This document shows positions 25,448-36,717 of a stretch of DNA of 64,000 bases, one piece after another. The stretch is from the NCBI GenBank assembly GCA_947446595.1, contig CANFGS010000008.1, forward strand, positions 1-64,000, read 5' to 3'. The notes below the pieces were generated by a model. It ran no database searches. It was not told the origin of the DNA and saw only the letters and a program-made list of their open reading frames with translations. The stretch comes from Neisseriaceae bacterium (GTDB lineage: Bacteria > Pseudomonadota > Gammaproteobacteria > Burkholderiales > UBA11063). The stretch's first letter is position 1; each line of letters opens with the position of its first letter. The position numbers and the translations under genes were made by a program.

Positions 25448-27055
25448 ATGTTAAAGCTTGAAATTGTAATTACTTTATTAGCTCTTTTGGTAGGTTTATA
25501 CTCAATTGCTACCAAATTTAAGCTCCCATATCCAATACTATTGGTTATTGCGGGACTAGCAATAAGCATTATCCCAAAATTACCCACTATCCAATTAAAC
25601 CCTAATATGGTGTTTTTAATTTTTCTACCGCCTTTACTATATGAGGCAGCTTACAATATTTCATGGCACAATTTCAAACGTTTAAAACGCCCGATATTAC
25701 TCTTAGCAGTAGGACTTGTAGTATTTACAACTGTCGGGGTTGCTACTATCGCTCACTACATAATTCCTGGTTTTACTTGGCCGCTTAGTTTTTTACTCGG
25801 AGCTCTTGTATCTCCCCCCGATGCTATTGCCGCTATCAGCATAACCAAATATCTAAAGCTACCTAAACATATCGTGACTCTATTAGAGGGTGAGAGCTTA
25901 ATTAATGATGCATCAGCATTAATTATTTATCGCTATGCTCTTCTTTCTATAACCGGTAGCCAAGTATTTAATCTAAATGATGCTTCTTTAGCATTTATGA
26001 TTGTTTCTGGTAGTGGGGTCTTTATTGGAATCGCGGTTGCTTATGCTATAGGCCATATTCACCGCGGCATAGAAAACCCAACAGCCGAGACTATAATTTC
26101 ACTAATTACACCATTTGTGGCTTATTTAATAGCCGAACTACTTGATGTATCTGGTGTTCTAGCTGTTGTATCTTCAGGGATATTTCTTGCTTGGCAATCT
26201 CCTGAAATTTTATCTTTTGAAACACGATTTAAAATTAAAGGATTTTGGGATATCGTAGTATTCTTATTAACTGGTATCGTATTTATTATGATAGGACTTC
26301 AACTCCCAACCATCTTAGAAGATGTAAATGACTTCACTATACTTTCTCTTATTAGATATGGTTTATTAATTAGTCTTGTTGCAATAATAGCTCGTATTGC
26401 TTGGGTATTTACCCTATACACTCTCTCCATGGTAATCAGAAAAAATCGCCATACCAGGTGGCGTGAGTTATTTATAATCTCTTGGGCTGGGATGCGTGGA
26501 GTGGTATCTCTAGCAGGAGCAATGGCAATTCCATTAACAATAAACCATGACTCTCCATTTCCGATGCGAAAAGAAATATTATTTATAACTTTTATTGTAA
26601 TCTTAATAACACTAGTGTTTCAAGGGCTAACCTTGCCATTTTTAATACGGAGATTGAAATTAGAAGAATTATCTATTAATGACACCGATAAAATAAATGA
26701 AAATAATCTAAGATATACTATACTTCAAAACAGCCTAAATTATATAGATAATAAATTATCACAAAAGTTTCCACCACATGTTATTCTTAAAATACGTACT
26801 TTAGTATGCCAAAGAGCTGAGGATACAAAAAACAAAATCGATAATAATAATATGGGCGAACATGATTTATATCGTTTACAATTTTATGAATGTGAAATGG
26901 AAATGTGGATGCACCAAAGACAATCTTTGATTCAACTACACAAAGAAGATATTTATAGTGATGAGATTATCAGAAAAGTAGAACAAGATCTAGATATCTA
27001 TAGTATGCGAACTCATGCAACCATTAAACTACTAAGAAGCCGTAAACAGAAATAG
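25448..27055 (+). CDS. CPA1 family Na+/H+ antiporter
   Basis: The 535-residue inner-membrane protein has about 12 hydrophobic segments up to residue 405, then a cytoplasmic tail of 130 charged residues. Transport-core motifs are present: FLPPLLYEAAYN, GALVSPPDAIA, EGESLINDASALI (with the ion-binding ND) and SWAGMRGVVSLAGA. These place it in the CPA1/NhaP/YjcE group, exchanging Na+ (or K+) for protons. It is a single gene divergent from hpf. Its stop lies 2 bases from the stop of adk on the other strand. Confidence 0.9.
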   Translation: MLKLEIVITLLALLVGLYSIATKFKLPYPILLVIAGLAISIIPKLPTIQLNPNMVFLIFLPPLLYEAAYNISWHNFKRLKRPILLLAVGLVVFTTVGVATIAHYIIPGFTWPLSFLLGALVSPPDAIAAISITKYLKLPKHIVTLLEGESLINDASALIIYRYALLSITGSQVFNLNDASLAFMIVSGSGVFIGIAVAYAIGHIHRGIENPTAETIISLITPFVAYLIAELLDVSGVLAVVSSGIFLAWQSPEILSFETRFKIKGFWDIVVFLLTGIVFIMIGLQLPTILEDVNDFTILSLIRYGLLISLVAIIARIAWVFTLYTLSMVIRKNRHTRWRELFIISWAGMRGVVSLAGAMAIPLTINHDSPFPMRKEILFITFIVILITLVFQGLTLPFLIRRLKLEELSINDTDKINENNLRYTILQNSLNYIDNKLSQKFPPHVILKIRTLVCQRAEDTKNKIDNNNMGEHDLYRLQFYECEMEMWMHQRQSLIQLHKEDIYSDEIIRKVEQDLDIYSMRTHATIKLLRSRKQK

Positions 27056-27057
27056 TG

Positions 27058-27699
<642 letters not shown>

Positions 27700-27732
27700 T
27701 TATTCAATTCTCATAAATACATAATTTTTAGC

Positions 27733-27780
27733 GCATGGATCCCAACCTAGGCTGGGATAACCTATAAATTCTGGGATGAC
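27733..27780. repeat. Dispersed palindromic repeat between adk and the NodT-type gene
   Basis: GCATGGATCCCAACC...GGCTGGGAT forms a near-perfect hairpin and is followed by CTGGGATGACG. It belongs to the same family as the copies near 24699, 47342, 47444 and 56181. The hairpin may also end transcription from the upstream outer-membrane lipoprotein gene. Confidence 0.7.
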
Positions 27781-27785
27781 GTAGT

Positions 27786-29255
27786 TTAATACCAGTCGCC
27801 AGCGTCTCTTGCATCACCAAACTTATACGGTGTTTCAGTATTATTAACATTATACCCACCAGCTAAATACTGATACAAGTTAACAATAGTTTGTAATTGT
27901 TGTAATTTTAGTGAAGCTAGAGTAATAGCCGCACTATCCATAGTAACCTTAGAATTTAGCTCATCAAGCTTACTATAAAGACCTTTGTTAAAATTATCAA
28001 CACTTAAACCATAAGCAACCTTGGCGCTATCATATACTTTTGCCTGTTCATTATAACTTGCGGTGATTCTTTCATGTGCTGATAAGCCGCTATCAACTTG
28101 TGAGAACGCATTTCTTATAGTATATATGTAGTTATAGTATGCTGTATAGTACGCACCCTTGGCACTTTTAATTGCTCCAAACGCAGCTAAATTAACAAGA
28201 GGGAATGTTGCTGTACTACTAAATTTCCAAAAATCATTAGTATCATTAAATAACCCATCTAACGATGAAGTTGCAGTTCCTAATCCTCCAGTTAAAGAGA
28301 TTGTTGGGAAAAATACCGATGTTGCAATACCAATATCAGCATTCGCGGCAATTAACTGCTGTTCTGAGGATACCACATCTGGACGCTGTTTTAGTACTGT
28401 TGATGGAATATTTGCTGGAATAATACCATCCATCGCTATATTATTAAAATTCGAACCAAGCATAATTGGACCAGGGTTTCTATTAATTAATACCTGCAGG
28501 GCATTTTGGGTAGAAACTATATTATTTTTAATAACTGGAATCTGTGCTTTTGCTGTTTGATAGTTTTGTTGATATGTTTGAAGCGACAATAAAGATATAT
28601 AACCTTCTTTATATTGGCTCCCTGCTAATTCATAAAGTTTACCAGTATCGGCAACTAATGATTCTTGTAATTCGAGTTGATAGTTTAGTTCTGACAAAGT
28701 AAAATAGCTACCTGATACTTGAGATAATATAGTTAAACGCATAGCATCTTTGGTTGCTTGTGCTGCATATAATTGAGCTTTAGCTGCTTCTTGAGTTCTT
28801 AACTGTTGAAAAATATTCAAAGTGTATGTCGGAACTAAACCAACATTATAGCCAACATTATTACCCACAGTAGCACTACTAGCACCACCAGATAAACCTC
28901 CATTACCAAAGGTACCTGAGGTACTATACCCTGGAGATAACCCAAGAGTTGGCACCCAACCCATTTGGATTTGTTCCAAATACCCTTGAGCTTGAATAAT
29001 ACTACCAATTGACTGTTGCACACTCAGATTATTTTTAAGAGCTTGAGCCATTAGGCTATTGAGTGATTTGTCATTAAATTTTTCCCACCATGCAGTATCT
29101 GGAAGACTAGCGTTCATTTCTGATGCAGATAAATTATCTGCGCTACTCCAAGATTCTGGTGTATCTACAGTGGGCTTTGCATAATTGGGGCCCCATAGCC
29201 CACAACCAGACAACATAACACCAAGGGTTAAAGTACAAATATATTTAATTTGCAT
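27786..29255 (-). CDS. NodT-family outer-membrane efflux lipoprotein
   Basis: The 489-residue protein begins with a lipoprotein signal (LSGC, Cys18) and GLWGPNYAKP, typical of the OprM/NodT branch of TolC-like channels. Internal features are the two repeated TolC halves, with SLNSLMAQALKNNLSVQQS, YAAQATKDAMR, the VLKQRPDVVSSEQQLIAAN segment, and a final FNKGLYSKLDELN-type repeat. It would form the outer-membrane exit duct of a tripartite efflux pump. No adaptor or RND/MFS pump gene is beside it, so the partner must be elsewhere. Confidence 0.88.
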   Translation of the reverse strand: MQIKYICTLTLGVMLSGCGLWGPNYAKPTVDTPESWSSADNLSASEMNASLPDTAWWEKFNDKSLNSLMAQALKNNLSVQQSIGSIIQAQGYLEQIQMGWVPTLGLSPGYSTSGTFGNGGLSGGASSATVGNNVGYNVGLVPTYTLNIFQQLRTQEAAKAQLYAAQATKDAMRLTILSQVSGSYFTLSELNYQLELQESLVADTGKLYELAGSQYKEGYISLLSLQTYQQNYQTAKAQIPVIKNNIVSTQNALQVLINRNPGPIMLGSNFNNIAMDGIIPANIPSTVLKQRPDVVSSEQQLIAANADIGIATSVFFPTISLTGGLGTATSSLDGLFNDTNDFWKFSSTATFPLVNLAAFGAIKSAKGAYYTAYYNYIYTIRNAFSQVDSGLSAHERITASYNEQAKVYDSAKVAYGLSVDNFNKGLYSKLDELNSKVTMDSAAITLASLKLQQLQTIVNLYQYLAGGYNVNNTETPYKFGDARDAGDWY

Positions 29256-29324
29256 AACTCACCAAAACCTTATTAATCAATATAACTAGCGTATTTTAAC
29301 ATTTTTTTATATTCATGTATTTAA

Positions 29325-30698
29325 TTATTTACGCATTCGTTTTAACCAACCCAAAACCGTAGTTTGTTTTGCTCTAGAAATAGTTAGTTCATGGGCTGGG
29401 GTATCTTTGGTAATGGTAGAACCTGCACCAATAACGCCACCCTCCCCAAGGGTAACTGGCGCTACCATCATAGTGCCTGAACCAACAAATACATTATCCT
29501 CAATTTTTGTTTTAAATTTATTTTTGCCATCGTAATTACAAGTAACACTACCAGCTCCAACATTAACTTTAGAACCGATCTCTGAGTCCCCAATATAAGT
29601 CAAATGATTAACCTTTGATGCTACTCCAATAGTTGAATTTTTTACTTCAACAAAATTACCGATATGTACATCATTTTGTAGTTTAGTACCTGGCCTGACC
29701 CTTGAAAATGGCCCAATCTTACAACCAACCCCAATAACCGCATCTTCAATAACACTATAAGGTTTAATTTCCACATCATTATTAACGGCAACATTCTTCA
29801 AAAATGATCCCGCACCAATTCTAACATTGTCACCTAATGCTACTATACCTTCAAATATACAATTAATATCAATAATACAATCTTTACCAACACTCACCTG
29901 ACCTCGTATATCAATTCTTGATTTATCAAGAATTGTAGCTCCAGCTTCAAGTAATTTCTCAGCTTTTTTGGTTTGGAATATACGCTCCAAAAATTCCAAT
30001 TGTAGTTTATTATTAACACCCATTATAGTATAGGTATGACGTGCATCAACATATGATATATCTACTGATTCATCATACGCCATAGCAACTATATCAGTTA
30101 CATAATACTCACCTTGGCTATTTTGATTCGACAAATTATTTAACCACCCACCCAAGTATTTATTGGGTAATAAATAAAATCCTGTATTTATTTCACGAAT
30201 ACGCCGTTCACTTTGAGAGGCGTCTTTCTCTTCTACTATACTAATAATTTGCGATTGATCATTTCTTATAATTCGCCCGTATCCAGTCGGATTATCAAGA
30301 TTAGCAGTTAGCATCACTACATTATCATCATATTTATTATGCATCTCTTTAAGTGTTAGTGCATCTATTAATGGTACATCACCATATAACAGTAATGTAG
30401 CTCCAGAAGATGATAAGTGCGGCAAAGCAGTTTTTAGGGCATGTCCAGTACCTAATTGTTTATCTTGGTGTGCCCAGATAAAATCATTGTTAGGTAACCT
30501 TTTATCAACTTCAGCTTTTACTATTTCTCCACCATGCCCATAGACAATTATAAGATTCGTTGGATTTAGCTCTTGCGCTGATTTGATTACATGAATTAGC
30601 ATAGGAGTATCACCCACACTATGCAAAACTTTAGGTAGGCCAGAATTCATTCGTTTACCCTCTCCAGCAGCGAGGATTACCACATTTAAATCTTGCAT
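29325..30698 (-). CDS. glmU: Bifunctional UDP-GlcNAc pyrophosphorylase / GlcN-1-P acetyltransferase
   Basis: The 457 residues hold the uridyltransferase half, with LAAGEGKRMNSGLPKVLH at the start, GTGHALK and LYGDVPL. The left-handed beta-helix acetyltransferase half follows from about residue 250, with hexapeptide repeats and the GAGSVTCNYDGKNKF segment. It makes UDP-GlcNAc for peptidoglycan and lipid A. It lies 10 bases after dnaE on the same strand. Confidence 0.97.
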   Translation of the reverse strand: MQDLNVVILAAGEGKRMNSGLPKVLHSVGDTPMLIHVIKSAQELNPTNLIIVYGHGGEIVKAEVDKRLPNNDFIWAHQDKQLGTGHALKTALPHLSSSGATLLLYGDVPLIDALTLKEMHNKYDDNVVMLTANLDNPTGYGRIIRNDQSQIISIVEEKDASQSERRIREINTGFYLLPNKYLGGWLNNLSNQNSQGEYYVTDIVAMAYDESVDISYVDARHTYTIMGVNNKLQLEFLERIFQTKKAEKLLEAGATILDKSRIDIRGQVSVGKDCIIDINCIFEGIVALGDNVRIGAGSFLKNVAVNNDVEIKPYSVIEDAVIGVGCKIGPFSRVRPGTKLQNDVHIGNFVEVKNSTIGVASKVNHLTYIGDSEIGSKVNVGAGSVTCNYDGKNKFKTKIEDNVFVGSGTMMVAPVTLGEGGVIGAGSTITKDTPAHELTISRAKQTTVLGWLKRMRK

Positions 30699-30708
30699 AT
30701 TCGTATCC

Positions 30709-33700
30709 TTAATTTATAGACCAGTGCTTATTATTGAGTAAACTACCTAAGCTCTTAATATTATCATAATTATTAATAAATTTCTTATCAACACTTAATT
30801 TACATTGTGATACACCGTTATTATAGTATAAATTTAATTTCACACCATTATCACTCAACATCGGAGTTAGTTTATCTATAGCAAAATCTTTTTCAATATG
30901 TAGGGTTAAATTCATCACATATTGTTGTAAAAAACTATCTAAACTATGTATTTTTTTTGCAGTGATTTTTATTTCATTTCTAAACTGATCATAAGTCAAT
31001 TCACCCTCAATAAAAACAAACTCATCTTCTTTGATTAATGCTTTATACTCTTCATAAACATCATTAAACATTATAAATTCAATTTCCCCAGCATCATCTT
31101 CTATTTTTACAAAGTACATTTTACCGCCTTTTTTAAGCGGTCTAGCACCAATATAATTAATAACCCCACATACATCAACTTTTTCTTTAGCACGAGAATT
31201 AACAAATTCCTGCATTTCAGGATTATCTAGAGAATATTTACTAAGTGGCGTAATATCCAATTTTCTAACCAAATCATGGTACTCTTCAAATAAACTACCA
31301 CTAAAATAGTAGCCAAGAGCTTGCTTTTCCATACTCAATTTTTCGCGAATGTTCCACTCTTCAAAAGGCTCTAGTTCAATATAATCATCACTAACTCCAG
31401 CATCAAAACCATCAAATAATGATGCTTGATTTTCATTAGCACGACTATTTTCAATATACTCTAATACTTTATTAATATTTTTAAATAATTTGGCACGATT
31501 TTTATTAAGCTCATCAAAAGCACCAGCTTTAACTAAATTCTCAATAGTACGCTTATTAACAATTGTCTTATAACACCGTTTACAAAAATCAACAAAGTCT
31601 ATAAATTCACCATTTTGATTACGTTCTGATACAATCGTTTCAACCGCATATTGCCCAGCACCCTTAACCGCTCCCATAGCATAACGAATTTTAGATGCAT
31701 CAATTGGCATAAAACGATACACTGATTTATTAATATCAGGTGGTAATAACTCTATCTCATTTTCAACTAAGTCTTGATAAAGCTCATACAGTTTGTCGGT
31801 ATTATCAAGCTCTGACGATAGCGTTGCTGCCATAAAACAACTTATATAATGGGTTTTTAGATAAGCGGTATGATAAGATATTACGGCATAAGCAGCACTA
31901 TGCGATTTGTTAAATCCATAATCGGCAAATTTTGCCATTAGTTCAAATAGATTATCTGCAAGCTCTGGAGCATAACCTTTCTTAAGAGCACCTTCAACAA
32001 AGATAGTCTTGTGTTTAGCCATTTCCTCAGCTTTTTTCTTACCCATGGCACGTCTAAGTAAATCAGCACCACCTAAAGTATATCCACCTATTATCTGAGA
32101 GATTTGCATTACCTGTTCTTGATAAACAATAACTCCGTATGTTGGCTCTAAGCAAACCTTGAGATCATCATGAAAATAATCTGCTACCTGTTCACCTTTT
32201 TTACGTTTGATGAAATCATCCACCATCCCCGAACCTAGCGGTCCTGGTCGATATAGGGCAATTAAAGCAATAATATCTTCAAAACAATCAGGCTCAAGCT
32301 TAGTAAGCACTCGGCGCATACCCTTAGACTCTAGCTGAAAAATAGCAGCTGCGTTACCACTTTGAAGTAATTTATAAGTATCAGGATCATTAAAATCATA
32401 ATTGGATAGTTTAAGATCAACATTAAGTAATGCTTTGATATTAAGAACTGCCTCTTGAATAATAGTTAGATTTCGTAACCCCAAGAAGTCAAATTTAACT
32501 AATCCTACAGACTCAACATCATCTTTATCTAATTGTGAAGTTTGCATTCCATCTGCTAAATATAGTGGGCAGAAATCAGTTAATCTTGATGGAGCTATTA
32601 ATACTCCAGCCGCATGCTTACCAACACTCCTAGTTAGATCCTCAAGCTGTAACGATAAGTCCCATAAACGCTGTACTTCATCATCAGCGTTATCAATCTT
32701 GGCTTTTAGATCATCAAACTTGCTATAAGCATCTTGAAGTGCAAAACTCTTTGCTGGGGTATTCATAATTAATTTTGATATTGAATCACATAAACCATAT
32801 GGTAGTCCAAGAACCCGCCCAACGTCTTTAATAACAGCTTTTGATGACATAGTACCAAAAGTTGCAATTTGGGCAACTGCATCAGCACCATACTTCTCTT
32901 TTACATATTCAATAACTAGCTCACGTCTATCTTGACAAAAATCAATATCAAAGTCAGGCATCGATACCCGTTCTGGGTTTAGAAACCGCTCAAATAGTAA
33001 GCCATAACGAAGCGGTTCTACATCTGTTATCCCAAGAACGAATGCAACTAATGACCCAGCGCCTGATCCGCGTCCCGGACCAACTGGTACATTATTTTGT
33101 TTGGCCCAATTGATAAAATCTGCCACTATCAAAAAGTAACCTGGGAATCCCATTTGAATAATCGTTTTAATTTCCGTCTCAAGACGCGAACGATAAGTCG
33201 CTTCATGTTCTGCTCTAATCGCTTCTTCAGGATACATTTCAATTAGACGTTTATCTAAGCCATCATTAGCTAAAGCCCCTAAATATTCATTAAGCTCTAG
33301 ACCATTTGGTGCTATAAAATTAGGTAAGAAATATGTGCCCAAAGTAATTTCAAAATTACATCTTTTGGCAATTGCAATAGTATTTTCAATACTACTAGGA
33401 ATATCAGAGAAACGTTCAATCATCTCTAATTGACTCATAAAATACTGTTCATTGGTAAATTTGGAAACTCGTTTTTCATCATCGAGCTGACAACTATCAG
33501 CAACACAAACCCTTACTTCATGGGCTTCAAAATCATTAGCAATACCAAACTGAACTGGATGAGTTGCAACAACTGGCAATTTAAGCTGATGAGCAATATG
33601 TAATGACTCTTCTATCACCAAATTGGTATGTGGATTGTTTACTCTTTGTAGCTCAATATAATAACTATCAGGAAATGCTAATGCCCAACTTTTTGCTTTA

Positions 33701-34149
33701 TTAACTGCTAAAGTTGATTTGTTTTGAATAATTAATTGCCCAATATCACCGTATAACCCACCTGATAATACTATCAAATTTTGCCAAACATTGGCAAATA
33801 GCCATTCTTCTTTAATATAAGGAATATCAGCAATTTTATTAATGACAAAAGAACGAGTAATTAATTCACATAAATCTTTATAACCAGCATTGCTTTTAGC
33901 TAATATCAACACCTTATAGAAGGTATTGTCGCCTGACTCAATATTTACTTCTGCTCCAACAATAGGTTTAACGCCACTATCTCTAGAGGTCTTATAAAAC
34001 TTAATAAGAGCAAACATATTATGTAAATCAGTAATAGCAACAGCACCCATATTATCAGTATGCGCCAAATTAACTATATCATTAACTTTAAGAATACTAT
34101 CAGTTATAGAGTACTCTGAATGAACCCGAAGATGAACAAAATTTTGCAT
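30709..34149 (-). CDS. dnaE: DNA polymerase III alpha subunit
   Basis: The replicative polymerase is 1146 residues from the ATG at 34149. A TTG at 34170 would add 7 residues and overlap the upstream gene, but the ATG gives MQNFVHLRVHSEYS, the usual beginning. It shows the N-terminal PHP domain (HLRVHSEYS, ITDLHNM), the catalytic palm with PDFDIDFCQDRR, GRGSGAGSLVAF, YQEQVMQIS, and the fingers with FNKSHSAAYA. A C-terminal OB domain follows (VDVCGVINYIG). No strong ribosome site precedes the ATG, and translation may be coupled to the upstream HIT gene. Confidence 0.96.
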   Translation of the reverse strand: MQNFVHLRVHSEYSITDSILKVNDIVNLAHTDNMGAVAITDLHNMFALIKFYKTSRDSGVKPIVGAEVNIESGDNTFYKVLILAKSNAGYKDLCELITRSFVINKIADIPYIKEEWLFANVWQNLIVLSGGLYGDIGQLIIQNKSTLAVNKAKSWALAFPDSYYIELQRVNNPHTNLVIEESLHIAHQLKLPVVATHPVQFGIANDFEAHEVRVCVADSCQLDDEKRVSKFTNEQYFMSQLEMIERFSDIPSSIENTIAIAKRCNFEITLGTYFLPNFIAPNGLELNEYLGALANDGLDKRLIEMYPEEAIRAEHEATYRSRLETEIKTIIQMGFPGYFLIVADFINWAKQNNVPVGPGRGSGAGSLVAFVLGITDVEPLRYGLLFERFLNPERVSMPDFDIDFCQDRRELVIEYVKEKYGADAVAQIATFGTMSSKAVIKDVGRVLGLPYGLCDSISKLIMNTPAKSFALQDAYSKFDDLKAKIDNADDEVQRLWDLSLQLEDLTRSVGKHAAGVLIAPSRLTDFCPLYLADGMQTSQLDKDDVESVGLVKFDFLGLRNLTIIQEAVLNIKALLNVDLKLSNYDFNDPDTYKLLQSGNAAAIFQLESKGMRRVLTKLEPDCFEDIIALIALYRPGPLGSGMVDDFIKRKKGEQVADYFHDDLKVCLEPTYGVIVYQEQVMQISQIIGGYTLGGADLLRRAMGKKKAEEMAKHKTIFVEGALKKGYAPELADNLFELMAKFADYGFNKSHSAAYAVISYHTAYLKTHYISCFMAATLSSELDNTDKLYELYQDLVENEIELLPPDINKSVYRFMPIDASKIRYAMGAVKGAGQYAVETIVSERNQNGEFIDFVDFCKRCYKTIVNKRTIENLVKAGAFDELNKNRAKLFKNINKVLEYIENSRANENQASLFDGFDAGVSDDYIELEPFEEWNIREKLSMEKQALGYYFSGSLFEEYHDLVRKLDITPLSKYSLDNPEMQEFVNSRAKEKVDVCGVINYIGARPLKKGGKMYFVKIEDDAGEIEFIMFNDVYEEYKALIKEDEFVFIEGELTYDQFRNEIKITAKKIHSLDSFLQQYVMNLTLHIEKDFAIDKLTPMLSDNGVKLNLYYNNGVSQCKLSVDKKFINNYDNIKSLGSLLNNKHWSIN

Positions 34150-34159
34150 ATTATTGGTA

Positions 34160-34579
34160 TTAACTTTCAAATGCTGTAGCTAAAGCTAGTGCTAACCTGG
34201 GTACTTGATTATAAAGTATTTCTGGAGGTTTATATTGCGGATTGGTTTTCTCACCCCAAATTGGATTTGGATAATGTGCGTCATTATAAAATCTTGGGAT
34301 TATATGCCAATGTAAATGGGGGACAACATTACCTAGACTCGCTACATTAACTTTATTTGGGTTTAGGTATTGGCGAACTAATTTTTCTATGGTAAGTAAG
34401 GCACTAAATACCTTATTAGCATCAGAAAGACTTAAATCTGTCATTTCTTTATAGTGTGTGTTTAGGATAAGACGTACAAAGCCTGGGTATAAGCTTTCGT
34501 TAGGTAGAATAATCCGAAATAATTGATTTTTATAAACTACCTGAGCTACATCTTCATTACATAAAACGCATGTACTCAA
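34160..34579 (-). CDS. HIT family protein
   Basis: The 139-residue protein has the histidine triad H88-L-H90-W-H92 within VVPHLHWHIIPR, and a Cys-x-x-Cys pair at the start (CVLCNE). HIT proteins hydrolyse nucleotide phosphoramidates or dinucleoside polyphosphates. The branch with CVLC and a WGEK tail is common in proteobacteria, but its substrate is unknown. It lies 22 bases after lpxC and directly before dnaE. Confidence 0.88.
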   Translation of the reverse strand: MSTCVLCNEDVAQVVYKNQLFRIILPNESLYPGFVRLILNTHYKEMTDLSLSDANKVFSALLTIEKLVRQYLNPNKVNVASLGNVVPHLHWHIIPRFYNDAHYPNPIWGEKTNPQYKPPEILYNQVPRLALALATAFES

Positions 34580-34601
34580 TTATAAACCCTCAAGAGTATT
34601 T

Positions 34602-35507
34602 TTAGGCAACGTAGTGGAAACTAGGTGGTACCTGTTCTTCATTTTCAAAAACCACATATTCCCAGGCTTCCGGTGTATTTAGTAGTTTTCTTAATAATTT
34701 ATTATTAATAGCATGACCAGATTTGAAGCCCTCAAAGTAACCAATAATTGGATGACCACAAATATATAAATCACCAATTGCATCAAGAATCTTATGGCGT
34801 ACAAATTCATCTTTAAACCTAAGTCCACCTTGGTTTAACACATTATCATCATCGATCACTACCGCGTTGTTTAGATTACCACCCAAACCTAAGCCATTTT
34901 TACGAATATTTTCTACTTCATACATAAAAGCAAATGTACGAGCACGAGAGATTTCACTAACGTATGATTGTTTTGCAAAATCAACTTCAAACTCGCTATT
35001 TTCATCTTTAAATAATGGGTGATCCCAGCGAATTGATAGTTTTACTTTATAACCATCAAAAGGCTCCATTCGTACCCAACGATCATCTTCTACTACATCG
35101 ATCATTTGCTTAATTTTTATATATTTCTTTTTGGCACTTTGATCAACCACACCGGCTTGACTAAGTAGATATAGAAATGAATTTGATGATCCATCCATTA
35201 TTGGAATTTCTGGAGCGGATAATTCAACAACTACATTATCAATACCATAACAAGCAAATGCAGATAATATGTGTTCAATTGTACCAACACGTACATTATC
35301 AGCATCAACTAGAGTTGAAGATAATCTTGTATCATTGATTAGAAATGGATGACATTTAATATGCGGTCTATCTGGTAAGTCAGTACGCACAAAAACTATA
35401 CCTTTATCAACAGGAGCCGGTTTTAGGGTCAAATGAACCCTACAGCCCGAATGTAACCCAACCCCTGTTGCCGTAATTTCGTCTTTAATAGTTCTTTGAT
35501 AAATCAA
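34602..35507 (-). CDS. lpxC: UDP-3-O-acyl-N-acetylglucosamine deacetylase
   Basis: The 301-residue zinc enzyme carries out the first committed step of lipid A synthesis. Zinc ligands are visible as His79 (TIEHILSAF), His238 and Asp242 (HKILDAIGD), with the catalytic base His265 in SGHAINN. The start overlaps the ftsZ stop by 4 bases (ATGA), the ftsZ-lpxC arrangement common in beta- and gammaproteobacteria. Confidence 0.97.
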   Translation of the reverse strand: MIYQRTIKDEITATGVGLHSGCRVHLTLKPAPVDKGIVFVRTDLPDRPHIKCHPFLINDTRLSSTLVDADNVRVGTIEHILSAFACYGIDNVVVELSAPEIPIMDGSSNSFLYLLSQAGVVDQSAKKKYIKIKQMIDVVEDDRWVRMEPFDGYKVKLSIRWDHPLFKDENSEFEVDFAKQSYVSEISRARTFAFMYEVENIRKNGLGLGGNLNNAVVIDDDNVLNQGGLRFKDEFVRHKILDAIGDLYICGHPIIGYFEGFKSGHAINNKLLRKLLNTPEAWEYVVFENEEQVPPSFHYVA

Positions 35508-36670
35508 GAACGATTTCTCCGGAAAAATGATGGCGTAGAAAAAGCATTTTTATTGAAGTTATTACTAAATGGGTCATTAACACTCTCACTAACAACTTCT
35601 TCAGAAGATACTTCATCACTAACTGCATCTTCACGGCTGAATAAACCCTCAATATTATTATTTCTAATATCACTAAGACCTGTAGCTATTACTGTAACAC
35701 GTATTTCGTCTTCAGGCATATCTTCAATCTCCGCCATTCCAGCTTTGAAATCTGCTTCAGGACTAACATGGTTTTGAATTAAACCCATAATTTCGTGATA
35801 TTCTTTCATTCTAAGAGCACCTGGAGCTGATGAAACATTTACTAAAACACCCTTAGCACCATCTAATGATACATCATCAAGTAGCGGGCTAAATATTGCT
35901 TTTTCTGCAGCTTCAGTTGCACGATTTGGACCATTAGTAGACGAAGAAGACCCCATCATTGCTAAACCACGACCTGACATTACAGTTTTAACGTCAGCAA
36001 AGTCAAGACTAATTACTCCTGGAGTTTTAATAACTTCCGTAATACCTAAAACCGCACCTTTAAGAACATCATCTGCCGCCGCAAAAGCCGAACGCATTGA
36101 CACATCTTCGTCAAGCTCAGATAATAGTTTTTCATTTGGTAATACAATCAGTGAATCAACGTATTTTTTTAGCTCTGCAATACCATTTTCTGCAGTCTTT
36201 TTACGTTTGTCACCCTCATAAGAGAATGGCTTGGTAACCACTCCTACTGTTAGGATATTAAGGCTACGAGCTATATCAGCAATCACTGGTGCAGCACCAG
36301 TACCAGTACCACCACCCATACCGGAGGCAATAAATAACATATCAGTACCTTTTAGTAGGGCTGCTATTTTTTCTCTATCTTCCATAGCGGCTTTTTTACC
36401 AACTTCAGGTTGACTACCAGCACCAAGACCACGAGTTAAACCATGACCTAACTGCAATAAGTGATGGGCTTTATTACGACTAAGAGCTTTAGCATCAGTA
36501 TTAGCACAAATAAATTCAACATTTTTGACACCACCTCTAACCATATTATCAATAGCATTGCAGCCACCACCACCAACACCAATTACCTTGATAACTTCCC
36601 CAACATGAGTCATTATTTCTTGCAAGTCATAATTGTTGTCTAGTGTAGTTAAGTCAAATAATTTATCCAT
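35504..36670 (-). CDS. ftsZ: Cell division protein FtsZ
   Basis: The tubulin-like GTPase of 388 residues has the GTP-binding GGGTGTG at 119-125, an N-terminal VGGGGCNAIDNM strand, and the T7 loop (ISLDFADVKTV) that completes the neighbouring active site. The C-terminus ends STPSFFRRNR, a variant of the conserved peptide that binds FtsA and other partners. A linker of about 50 acidic residues precedes it. It follows ftsA by 47 bases. Confidence 0.97.
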   Translation of the reverse strand: MDKLFDLTTLDNNYDLQEIMTHVGEVIKVIGVGGGGCNAIDNMVRGGVKNVEFICANTDAKALSRNKAHHLLQLGHGLTRGLGAGSQPEVGKKAAMEDREKIAALLKGTDMLFIASGMGGGTGTGAAPVIADIARSLNILTVGVVTKPFSYEGDKRKKTAENGIAELKKYVDSLIVLPNEKLLSELDEDVSMRSAFAAADDVLKGAVLGITEVIKTPGVISLDFADVKTVMSGRGLAMMGSSSSTNGPNRATEAAEKAIFSPLLDDVSLDGAKGVLVNVSSAPGALRMKEYHEIMGLIQNHVSPEADFKAGMAEIEDMPEDEIRVTVIATGLSDIRNNNIEGLFSREDAVSDEVSSEEVVSESVNDPFSNNFNKNAFSTPSFFRRNRS

Positions 36671-36717
36671 TTTTTACCCCTGTAGCCAAATCGGTCGTTA
36701 TTTATTTTTTAATTAAT

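Noticed and set aside
30709-34170. TTG start of dnaE at 34170
   Set aside because: It overlaps the HIT gene end and adds residues absent from the family, whereas the ATG at 34149 gives the usual N-terminus.
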